A DNA stretch of 64,000 nt, taken from contig OX344749.2 of the NCBI GenBank assembly GCA_947034885.2, positions 40,577,682 through 40,641,681 on the forward strand, read 5' to 3'. Position 1 is the stretch's first letter. Each line of letters starts with the position of its first letter. The notes beneath the pieces are model-generated. The model made no database searches and was not told the origin of the DNA. It saw only the letters and a program-made list of their open reading frames with translations. Shown here piece by piece: positions 1-10,074 of this stretch. The DNA comes from Thuidium tamariscinum (taxonomy: Eukaryota > Streptophyta > Bryopsida > Hypnales > Thuidiaceae). A program made the position numbers and the translations under genes.

Positions 1-1918
1 TGATGGTTTCCCTAACCTCTAAACATTGTAGAGTGATTTAGATGGCAAAGTAGACTCCTTATTTTGTTTATGAAATCTTACATAATTGTGACTAAAAAGA
101 TGAAGTATGTTCAGAACTAACCTAATAGTGAAGACAACAAAAAACCAACATTTTTTTAAATGGAAACCAAATTTTTTGGAAATTATGTCTTGTTATAATA
201 TTTGCATTAAAAAAATTGGAAAAAATTGAATATTTTATAGGAGAATATTGACCTTGAACATTAGATGAGATTTGAAGTTTAACCCCTACAGCCCCATTGC
301 CCCTTCGGGGGACAAAATGGATTTCGGATAGGTTCTTACAGCCTTAATTTTTGGTGGTTCTTTTTGAAAATTTCTCATAAGATAGAAAAATTGATTATCT
401 TCATGTAATTTTTTTTTTCAATTGGTCCTTGGAAGCAAAAGTTATACTACAAAATGCCCAAAACTGAACTTAACAGGTAGCACCAAAAGTTTTGTAAAAA
501 AACAAATTAAAATTTTTTGAATTTTTTTAAAAATAATATATTTTTTCTACATCTGAAACTTTGATTCATAATATTTGGACTAATAATGAGAAAGTTATGG
601 ACAATCATGTTTTTCAGGCAATCTAAACATTTTCTTGAAAAAATAACTTATAGGATTCATTTTTTAATGCAATTTTCACAATTTAAAAAAAAATTGTTGG
701 ACAAAGTCATGTTACTTACTAGAGTATTATCACCGTTGGGATTATTGTATTTCAATCCTAACTTAGAGGTATTAACCATTTAGTTCTTCTTTTAATTTTG
801 GACCTACTTATACTTAACAATTTTTTAAAGAATGAAAATCAAGTGTTTCTCTTGTGAAATTTTTTTCTTAGACTCTCAATTCAATTATTGAACAAAAAAA
901 TTTCTTAATTCAAAATCTATAGAGAAAATTTTTTCTATAGATGGCCAAAATTGCAAACTATAATTCAAAAAGCTATTTTTCCCAACTTTGAATGGTCATA
1001 TCTTTCAGTCTACAAGGTAACACTTCATCAAATTTTTACCATATGATCTTCAACAAGTTAATTACAAGTAATTAAGGTAAGATTCTTGAAAAATGATTTG
1101 AAATCTTTTTTTTAGATAAACACAACAAAAATGGTATTTTTTTGTATTTTTTGATAGGAAATAGGTCTTAAGACTTTAGGGATTAAACAAGGTTGCAAGA
1201 TCTTGGATAGTAGGAAATATGGGAACTTTGTCACATCAACAATGTAATATGGTCAAGAGATTGCCATGTCAAATAAATTTATTTAATATTTTCTTTTTAA
1301 AAAATAATAATTTTAATTCAAAAATAAATAAATAAATTTATTATTATTATTTTCAATATTTAATATTCTAACAACATTGTTTGGGTTCACAACAAGGGAA
1401 ATAGCCTTGCAATGGCCCTCCTATGCCCTCAAAAACAAATTTATTGTACAAAATAGAATATTTAGTTGTGGAATTGTTTGATTTAAGTAATCCGTATAAA
1501 ATAGTAGCATCCATAATCATCAATTTAAGCAATATAGCATAGTTAGAGGCACTTCTTTTAGAAAAAAAAATATTTTTGTGGTATTTGCAATTGAAAAGCA
1601 TGAATATTAGAAAAAAAATAGAATTTTTTGATAAGGCATCTAATTTCTATGAATTTTTAATCCCTCAAGGACCAAGGACATTTTTCTCCCCAAAACCATT
1701 CAAAATTGCCATTTTTGTTGCATTCATCCATTAAAAAAAAATTCAAGTATAGGACCTTGAACTTTACTTGTTTGAGATCATGTGGTAAAATTTTTCATAA
1801 AATTTGACTATACAAATTGGAAGATATTAGCATTCAAAGTTGGAAAAAAAAGTTTTTTAACATTGACATGCAATTTCACATGACTTTGACCGCCATTTGT
1901 GGAAGTTTTTATACCACG
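1..1918. repeat. AT-rich intergenic DNA with dispersed repeat (family H)
   Basis: No gene is supported. About 270-880 is a diverged direct copy of about 2950-3430. Both contain the phrases GGGATTA, CTTAGAGRTATTAA and CAATCTAAR in the same order. An inverted relative lies near 31330-31720. About 1640-1900 resembles 31190-31330 (shared ACTTTGACCRCCATTTGT). The short open frames here are not conserved between the copies. I read it as a decayed dispersed repeat of unknown class. Confidence 0.55.
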
Positions 1919-2104
1919 CACTAGTAGAAAACTGCGTTAGAAATCAGCAAAACGCGTGGGCTGAAATCTGTTGAATTCCACATTTCCAGTGCAAAAATCT
2001 GCGTTGGAATGCATTCCAACGCAGATTTTTGAGCTGGAAACATGGAACTCAACAGATTTCAGCCCACGCATTTTGCTGATTTCTAACGCAGTTTTCTACT
2101 AGTG
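1919..2104. mobile_element. CACTA-type MITE, 186-bp hairpin
   Basis: The element starts CACTAGTAGAAAACTGCG and ends with its reverse complement. The two arms pair almost without mismatch to the centre (GAATGCATTC), so the whole element is one hairpin. The flanking trinucleotides are ACG and ATG, one change from a 3-bp target-site duplication as expected of the CACTA (En/Spm) superfamily. It has no coding capacity and would be mobilised in trans. The same terminal motif is found at 8729-8806. Confidence 0.85.
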
Positions 2105-2109
2105 ATGGG

Positions 2110-2337
2110 AACGATACTATTATGTGAGCCTAGGAGTGTGAGCCTAGAAGACTATACACCTATCATATACATGTCTTTATTAAAGAAACCTTCTATTATT
2201 ATAGTGTATATATATTATTGATACCTATATTACAAGTGTTTTTATTATTAGCACCTTCAATGGTTATAGTATTTATACTTACAAACATAGTCAAGGCTCA
2301 CATGCTCACATTTTCATGCTCACATATAAGCACCTTT
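2110..2337 (+). mobile_element. TIR element family E, copy 1
   Basis: Left end resembles GATACTATTATGTGAGCC; the right end is an imperfect inverted copy (GCTCACATATAAGC). The interior matches the copies at 2471-2707 (inverted) and 24341-25073, including TAGAAGACTATA and GCACCTTCAATG. It is non-coding and MITE-like. It abuts the hairpin element at 1919-2104. Confidence 0.6.
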
Positions 2338-2470
2338 GATCTTGAATCTACTTCTACTTAACAATGTTTTAGAGAATAAATATCAAGTTTTTATTCTTTT
2401 AATTTTTTTTTAGATTTTCAACTCAATTCTTTAACACAATAAATTTTATATTCAAAGTCCATCATACATA

Positions 2471-2707
2471 GTGATGCTAGTATGTGAGCATGAAGGTACG
2501 AGTATGTGAACCTTGAGCATGTATATATAAGTAGATATACAACAACCATTGATGGTGATTATGACATAAACATCTATAACATAGGTATCTATAATATAGT
2601 TGTTCTATAATTATAGGAAGTTTCTTTACTATAGGCACCTATATTATAGATATGTAGTCTTCTAGGCTCATGGGCTCATACTCTTAGGCTCACGTAATAG
2701 TAACCCC
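2471..2707 (-). mobile_element. TIR element family E, copy 2 (inverted)
   Basis: Runs from GTGATGCTAGTATGTGAGC to GCTCACGTAATAGTAACCC. Its ends are imperfect inverted repeats of each other. Internally it is the reverse complement of copy 1 (TATAGATATGTAGTCTTCTA against TAGAAGACTATA). Together with copy 1 it forms a head-to-head pair about 130 bp apart. Confidence 0.6.
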
Positions 2708-3540
2708 ATTGCCTTTACTTTACCTTTATTTCAAAGACATTGAATCAAAATGTGGATGTGCAATAAACTGTCCCTTGTATCTACATCTAAATGTAACCCA
2801 CTTTTAAAATATTTTGCATTGATTTCTTGCCTAAATTGTACATCTTATATTCATATGAGCCTTAGGTCAATTTTAGATATATTGATATTTAACTTTATAA
2901 AAAATCACAAATCATTTATACGGTGGCAAAAAAGCGCATGCAAAGATAATTCTAACTTCTAAGGGACCATTGTCCTTTTGAGGAACAAATTGCATTTTGG
3001 ACATGTATCTAGAGTCTCAACTTTTGTCATGATTTTTGAAACTTTCTTTTAAAGATTTTATTAATGAAGTTTTAATTATTTTTTGTTCTACATGGAATAC
3101 TTGATTCATTTCATTTGAATAAGTTATGTAAAAGTTTAGACAATCTTATTTTTGAGGCAATCTAAGCACCTTCTTGAAAAAAATAACTTTTAGGATTTAT
3201 TTTTGAAAGCAATTTTTACAATTTAAAAAAGAAGAAGTTGCACATAGTTTAGTTTCTTGCTAGAATAATCTTATCATTGGGATTAGTGTGTTGTAATTCC
3301 ATCTTAGAGATATTAATAATTTAGATTTTCCTTCTAACTTATACAAACTTCTAATTAACAATTTTTAAGAATGAAAATTAAATTTTTTCTAAATTCATAT
3401 TTTTCCTAATAAAAATTTCAAATTAATTTTCTACCATTAATATTCAAAGCTCAAAACTTTGTAGTGCAAAAAGATTTTACTCTTTGCAATAGAAATAGTG
3501 GCAATTTTGGGTGTTTTTTGGTTAAAAAAAGACCTTGATC
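2708..3540. repeat. Dispersed repeat family H, second copy
   Basis: A diverged direct copy of the repeat at about 270-880; the best-matching part is about 2950-3430. It has no supported gene. A short open frame at 2750-2962 has no recognisable content. Confidence 0.5.
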
Positions 3541-4350
3541 CTGTGGGGATTAATTCTCCTTTTTCTCAAAGAAGGTCCAACAAAAATTCACACAATTTAA
3601 CAATAGAATCCCGTGTATAGGAAGAACTAGTAGTTAGCATAAGATGAGTAAGTTCATTTTCCGAAATAGCTGGTCCAAAATTGAAACTTCTGGCCAATTG
3701 AAAAAAATTAAAATTATTAAATACCTTATCTATATTTCAAGAATAATTCTCATTAAAGTAAAAATAAAAAGAATTATTTGAAAAAAGTATTATTAATGTG
3801 AAACAACAAGCCAAATTACTGAAGAATATAAATGGAAAAAAAACCTTAATTAAGGACTATGGATGTTAGCTAGTTGGGCTCAAATTTCTCTCCGGACACC
3901 AATAGAAACCATGCCCAAATCTATTTTGGACGGTTTTAGGTGCAGTTACCTTCAATCAAAGGTGGCTTGCCGAAACTCTTTTCACACTGGCTTGAGTTTG
4001 TTTACCAGAACTCTTTTCACACTTGCCGACGAATGCAGCCCCACCGTGTTAGGGTTTGGTTTCGCGGAGAGAGCCTTGAGCTCCATATCTCGGGAGGTTG
4101 TTGCAACGAGATTCAAACACGGTCACACGGACATGAATTTGCTCTAGATTTCATTATTCACCTTGTCCCTCCTTCTCGCACGCCTCTCCTCCCAGTCTAC
4201 GCTTCAGCAATCATTTCCTGAAATGATGTCTTCTCGCATGGCTCATCTTTCTGGTTAGATTTTTGGTCATTATATTGGATTCTTGAAGAGGAGCTAGACA
4301 AGCGCCTCTATTGACAAATTCGATTTGTAGGAAGCTAGTCCGGAGTGGCC
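3541..4350 (+). promoter_or_regulatory. Upstream/5' UTR region of the SPIK-repeat protein gene
   Basis: From about 3860 the composition becomes more GC-rich and non-repetitive, as expected of promoter and 5' leader. A TATAAAT sequence lies at 3828-3834, but I cannot show it is used. The initiator ATG at 4351 sits in a good plant context (GCCATGGCG). Open frames inside 3863-4221 have no family features and are read as untranslated leader. Confidence 0.4.
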
Positions 4351-7300
4351 ATGGCGGAAGAGAGGCCGAAGGTGAAGTCACTGAAGTTGAAGAAGGAATC
4401 CGGGGGGTCCGAGCTTCTGAAGTCGGCACTGAAAAGACCTTCTTCCGAGGTGAAGGGTACTCCTGACAGGAAAGACGTAGGGAATTCGATTTCGAAGGGG
4501 AAGGAGGTTCGGACCCCGGGTAGTACTACGAAGGAGCCCGTCAGGAGCAGCAGCTTTGGGAAAAACCTAGTGAAAGTCGCCAAGGAAATTGCGAGGAGCA
4601 ATGAAGGGAAGGTGGCGAGCAAGGAGGGGAAGGTGTTGGTGAGGCCGGAGCAAAGGGCGTCTGAGGTGAAGTCGCCAATCAAGGTGTCGAGCAAACCAAT
4701 AACCAAGGTCAGTCACTATCAATCTGCAGATTTTTTTCTTTGTACGGCATTTCTTTGTAGTGAAGCACGTCGAAAATTGCTTGTGCTTAATCATCAGTTT
4801 CAGAATATGGGATTTTATTTGGTTGTGGTCGATTAAATTCATTGCAGGTTGGGACGCCGTCGAAGGATTTGGCCAAGTCGCCAATCAAGAAGGAAGGGAG
4901 AGTGTCGGTGAAAGATGAGGTGAAGTCGCCTATCAAGATGCCGATCAAGAAGGATGGGAGATTGTTGGTGAAGGATGAAGTGAAGTCGCCAATCAAGGTG
5001 TCGAGCAAGGAGGGGAAAGTGCTGACGAAAGAGAAAGGGAATGCCAATGGCAAGGAACAGGGAAAGAGTGTGAATGGGAAGGAACGGGGTGTTACCGTTG
5101 GCAAGGAGGTTGGGAAAACTAATGGAAAGAGTTCTAAGGTGAAAGATGAAGTCAGGGATTTGCACAGGGAGAAGGAGAAAGGAAAGAGTCCTGCTGCCAA
5201 GATTCCTCTTGCGAAAACACCAGTGAAGCCGGAGAGTGCATCGAAATCAGTAACCAAGGTTAGCCACTGTGTTATGTAAATTTTTCTTTGGACGGCATGT
5301 CTTTAGAATGAGGTGGTGGATGCTATTTTGCGTCGGTTTTAAGCTTTTTAAGCAATATGTAGGAGTGTGATCTCTGGAAGTTGTCTAGTGCTGTGGAGAG
5401 TTATCTTTTGGTAAGAGCCAAATCTGTAGAGATAAAACAGATTTTTATCATCATTTATGAATTTCTTGTGCAATCTCAATGTGGGAGGTTGTAGACCACC
5501 ACTCAAGGGATAGTTACTAGCCCTATTTCCGTTCAAAGATGAGTGGTCATACTGGCATAACCAATTCGTGCCTACTTCGCTTGCTAATTTAGGCCGATCA
5601 CGCGCATGAATAGTCGACATGCTTTGGGTTACAGGGGTCAGTCTATAGGCGATGGAATCAGGTCCCTAATGCTTTCTTGTATCCTCTACCTGATTGAAGC
5701 TCTTCTAAGTTTCTCCCTGCTCAGTTTCCAGTTTTAATGCATGAGATCATCTTTGGCTCTGCGGTTAATGCTTAAATGAATATTGCAGACTGGGGCATCG
5801 CCGACTGGAGGCGGACAAGTCAGGAAGCAGATGATGAAGACTAAAACCACTACTATGACGGCCACCAAGACTGTGACGGAGCAGAAGAAGGAGAAGAAAG
5901 TGTTCGAGTTGCCAGGACAGAGACATGATCCTCCAGAAGAGGTACATTGTTTACATCGTTCTACTTACCAGCCTGTTTTTTGTTTTTGTTTTCGGGGGGT
6001 TCCAGTGGTTGTCTTTCGATTTCGAATGCAGGTACTTCTGTTGCTTCTGCTTTGCCTCGATATATATCTTCTAGAAAGTATGACAATCAGGATGAGCAGC
6101 TGGAATCTATCTTCTACCAATCGATTAGCAACAGTTATGACTGGTCACTTTTGAGAAGTTAGGTCGGACTTCAGAGGACCCGAAGGTTGAAAGCCAGCAT
6201 ACATTTAGGGTTTCTTTGGAAGACCCCTGAATCTATCTTTCGGGTGCCTTTTCATAAATCACAAACCTTTTAGCAGGGTGAGTAGGGTTTGTGATCATGT
6301 TGGAACAGACGTTAGGCTGCTGTGGGGTTGCCTAGTAATTTTCACAAGAAAGAGATCCGTATGACTTGATCTCATTGAGCTTTGGTTTTTGTAAAGACAC
6401 GAGGGCCTCTATGCCTTGGATCAGCGTTTCTATTTAAGTATTACAGCCTACCACTATGACCACTCATATTCCTTTTAGACTTTGCGAGTGCCATACAGTG
6501 GTCCTCAGTGCAGACTGCTTCGCACAAAATAAAATCGCTGGTTTGAGTAGGACTCTGTTGCCTTCTAGACCCCGTCAAATGCCGGATATGCATGTCGGGT
6601 TCTCTATGTTATCCTTCTGGGTTTCACGAATTGGATTTGATATTGCGCAATAGCTTTGCGCTTACTACTGCTCTGGTTCATGATATCCGACGTCGTGGAT
6701 GTAGTTTTCATGCTGGTGCTGGTGCCGGTTGTTTGCAGAGAGATGCTTTGCGGATCTTTTACACTACTCTCCGGGAACAGATGCCTGACAGCGAAATGGC
6801 AGAAATTTGGTGGGTTTTCATATTATCTTCAATTTTGAATTTTGTATCAATATCACCGGTAGTTCTGCGTTTCTTATCCTCGTGAGTTTACTGGAGGACA
6901 ATCTGTTGAGTTCACGAAGTAAGAGTTTTGTATGAAATTTTAAAAGGTTTTTTTTTGCTAATAAGTCCAACCCAGTTTATGTTTAGGTGCGGTGCGCTTG
7001 GTATCTAGGTCAGTGGTAGCAGTCGGGATCAGGTCCCTTCCCTTATTTTATCTGTGAGTTTCTCTTTATCCATGTCAGTTTGGGGAATGTAGGTTGATGG
7101 AATATGGATTACTTCCTGCCGATGAGGCACAAAAAGCGTTCCAGCGCAAGCAGAAACGGACGCAATCTTCCAAGCAGGGAGGCCCTTCAAGCAAGCTTTC
7201 CACTCCTGTACGACTATCCAACGGATCCCCAGGAATCAAGAAGTCTACTTCCGTTTCCAACGGCAAGGGAAATCAAGTTGTTGGGAGTGCCAATGACAAG

Positions 7301-7393
7301 GCCAAGAAAAAGAGACCCATTAACTCAGACAGTGACAGTGATGACTTCCTTCAAAACGTTGTGACCAAGAATAAGAAAAAGTTGAAGACCTAA
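4351..7393 (+). CDS. Lys-rich SPIK-repeat nuclear-type protein, plant conserved family
   Basis: Five exons: 4351-4707, 4848-5258, 5789-5941, 6739-6809 and 7093-7393 (TAA 7391-7393), all with GT-AG introns. The joined frame is 430 codons. Residues 1-290 are low-complexity and very basic, with KSPIK at 107-111, 129-133, 145-149 and 165-169; SPxK resembles CDK sites and histone H1 tails. Residues about 295-350 form the only conserved module (FELPGQRHDPPEE, then RIFYTTLREQMPDSEMAEIW, LMEYGLLPADEA). From memory this matches a plant family often auto-named 'muscle M-line assembly protein unc-89-like', with no established function. The C-terminus is basic with an acidic NSDSDSDDF patch near 412-420, suggesting a nuclear protein (inference). 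The ATTTG/G exon 4-5 junction restores the family's W-L-M-E-x-G-L. Confidence 0.85.
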
Positions 7394-8160
7394 GTTTGGC
7401 CCTTCCTTTCAGAGATTTTTCCTTCTCCCCTTTTCCTTTTTTTTGCTTGGAGAGCATGATCATTTTGAAATCGATTATCCTGTTAGTGAGATTTTGACGT
7501 CAGCAGCTTTTAGAGAGGTTGATTAGGAGAGCGGCACTTGTAATCCCAGGAAAAGCAACGCAGAAAGTGCCCATGAGATGCATTGGAGCATATTGATCCA
7601 CTGTGCGTTTTCCAGGAGGATGCTGAAGCATTGTAAAGTGTATATTGAAAGGGAATCACCTGCAGGATTGTTGATTTGATGGTTGTAAGGTAAACTTACT
7701 TGCACCTATTGTGAACAGTGTAAAGCATTTTTTTATTTTTCTTATAACATTCGTGAACTTGAGGGTTAGGGTCCCTCTGCTTTAGCTCCTTACACTATTG
7801 ACTCTTTTTTTAATTTATTGAAACTTAAATAGTTTCAATAATGAATCTTATAAAAATAGGAATAGATCTTGCAACTTCAACCGTAACCTAGAATGTTATG
7901 TTGGGAGTTGAAAATCAATAAAGTCAACATAGATTTCTCATATCTCACCACAAGGGCATCTTAAATGGACATAATTTTGTAGAGTCTTCTATCACTATGA
8001 TATACGGAGTATTATGTTGTACTTAAAAGTTCCATGAATCCTTATACAATGAGTTGGTGATTATGGAAATCATGAATTTTGTTATCGTGGGAATCATTGG
8101 TTAAAAGAAACCCAGAAGCACTCATTGGAAGTCAAAGTATTATAGAAGATCTTCCATTTC
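7394..8160 (+). other. 3' UTR and downstream intergenic DNA
   Basis: About 7394-7740 is non-repetitive and probably 3' untranslated sequence of the preceding gene, followed by AT-rich intergenic DNA. No clear single polyadenylation signal stands out. From about 7800 the sequence is anonymous and without a gene. Confidence 0.4.
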
Positions 8161-8663
8161 CACCCCTAATTCTAAGGATAAATGGTTGCATTTTTGTCTT
8201 GCATAGAGAGATTCTTTCTTGTTCATTGACCAGAAAACCACCTCCATGTCGTTTCTGGGTTAATTTCCACAATTTCAAAGTCTCCTTAGAGAACAATTGG
8301 AAGTTTGGATAGGTTTTTATAGTTTCACCACTTCTAATTTTGAGGATGAATGGTTGCATTTTTGTCCTGCACAGAGAGATTCTTTCTTGTTCATTGACCA
8401 GAAACCACCTCCATGTCATTTATAGGTTAATTTCTAGAGTGTCAAAGTCTCCTTAGAGAACAATTGGAAGTTTGGATAGGTTTTTATAGTTTCACCACTT
8501 CTAATTTTGAGGATGAATGGTTGTATTTTTGTCCTGCACAAAGAGATTATTTCTTGTTCATTGACCAAAAAACCACCTCCATGTCATTTATAGGTTAATT
8601 TCTACATTTTCAAAGTCTCCTTAGAGAACAATTGGAAGTTTGGATAGGTTTTTATAATTTCAA
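8160..8663. repeat. Tandem repeat, ~168-bp unit, three copies
   Basis: The phrase CTAATTYTRAGGATRAATGG recurs at 8166, 8334 and 8501, a period of 167-168 bp. Each unit contains AGAGATTCTTTCTTGTTCAT (or a close variant) and CAATTGGAAGTTTGGATAGG. The units are clearly related but not identical. Single inverted pieces of the unit's left part occur near 13600-13680 and 25485-25560. Confidence 0.85.
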
Positions 8664-8728
8664 TTTTTGATATTTTCAACAAAAGTATATAAAAGGTTTG
8701 TTTTCAATTTTTACAATCTTGCAAAAAT

Positions 8729-8806
8729 CACTAGTAGAAATTTGCGTTTGCCTCAACAAAATCTACTTGACGTGTTTGTTGAGGCAAATGCAGATTTCTA
8801 CTAGTG
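8729..8806. mobile_element. CACTA-type MITE, 78-bp hairpin
   Basis: CACTAGTAGAAATTTGCG at the left and its imperfect reverse complement at the right, with about 30 bp per arm pairing (TTTGCCTCAACAAA inside). The 3-bp duplication AAT flanks it at 8726-8728 and 8807-8809. Same terminal motif as 1919-2104. Confidence 0.85.
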
Positions 8807-8809
8807 AAT

Positions 8810-10074
8810 GAAAGGTCTATAAAATCTAAGTTGCTTGTTGGGATTATCTTGTGTTAAAGATTGGTGTATTTAATCCCAACTTAGAACCAATACAATTTAG
8901 TTTGTTGTTCCATCTTGTAAGTAGTTCAATTTAATGACTTTCTCAAAGAATGGGATTCAAGTTCTTGTTTTTACTTTAAAATCTTTGCAAATATTCAAAT
9001 CAATTCTACAACATTAGTTTCTTAAGAATTCAACATTTGTAGTGTGATGGATGGATGTCCAACATTGTCATCTTTTAACCTCTCTTACTTCTCTAATACT
9101 TTGTAGAAGTCAAACCTTCATTGTAGGTTAAGCATATATACGGTTATATGTAGAATCTTAGGTTTCTATATATAATACTTTATGTTGCTCCTAAAAACAT
9201 TAGAGTGGTTCTTTTTATCTAAATATGGTGTTTTTTGAAGCCTCCTAGTAATCCCTAAGTTTTCTTAGTGTCTCCTAGAGGTTCCATTTTCTTTGAAGAA
9301 ACTTGAAGACAAAGTGATTGTAAATATTGAATGCAAGATGAAAGTAACTTCAATCTTCCCACCACAAGTTTTCAAGCATTGTTTCTACTTTGTACTAAAT
9401 TATTAGAAAACACTTTTGAATTTTTTATGTTAATTACAATACTCTTATCTTCTTAGATAGTTATAGGGCTTATTAGCTAATACGTACTAGATAGGTATTG
9501 CATTTCTATGGTTATTCTCTTCTTATTGCAGGGTTCATAGTTCAATAGGTATCTCAAACTCTTATTTTCATATGACATTAAATTGTTGTATCCTTGACAT
9601 TTAGTAGAAGATCTTTAAAATTAAAATTATTAAGAAAATTAATGATCTACAATTGTAAGGTACAAAAGTCATAATTCTTTCATCATTTAATGCCATTATC
9701 TACGTGTTCAAATTTCTCAAATTTCTTCTGCACTTGCTCATACAAATTCTTAGACTTTCAAAAACTAGATGAAATGATGAGATTTTTAAAAAACATTCAT
9801 CCAAATTTCAAATTAAAAAAATAAAATGATTGTTTTGCATTGTGAATGCTAGTTTGAGAGTCAATTAGTAAACACAAAATATTCACACAATTCTATAAGT
9901 TAAACAAAGTTTATAAAAATATATACTATAACCTTGTTCTAAAAGCATCCAAATATTTGCATGTACTTTTGTGGACAAGTTTGCAAATTCTATCAAATCA
10001 CTACATATTGATGTTGATCAAATTCTCTAAAATATCAAGGGCAAGACTTGCTTATGTAGTAAACTAACACCTCT
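8810..10074. other. Intergenic AT-rich DNA, no gene seen
   Basis: About 8830-9000 is a fragment related to family H (GGGATTATCTTGTG, AATCCCAACTTAGA). The rest is anonymous AT-rich sequence with frequent stops in all frames. Confidence 0.4.

Noticed and set aside
3863..4221. Two overlapping plus-strand open frames before the first gene
   Set aside because: No family features and no splice link to the gene; read as leader or promoter.
4335..5257. Long open frames on the minus strand opposite the SPIK gene
   Set aside because: They mirror the Lys-rich coding exons (AAG read as CTT); the plus strand has the splice sites and the conserved module.
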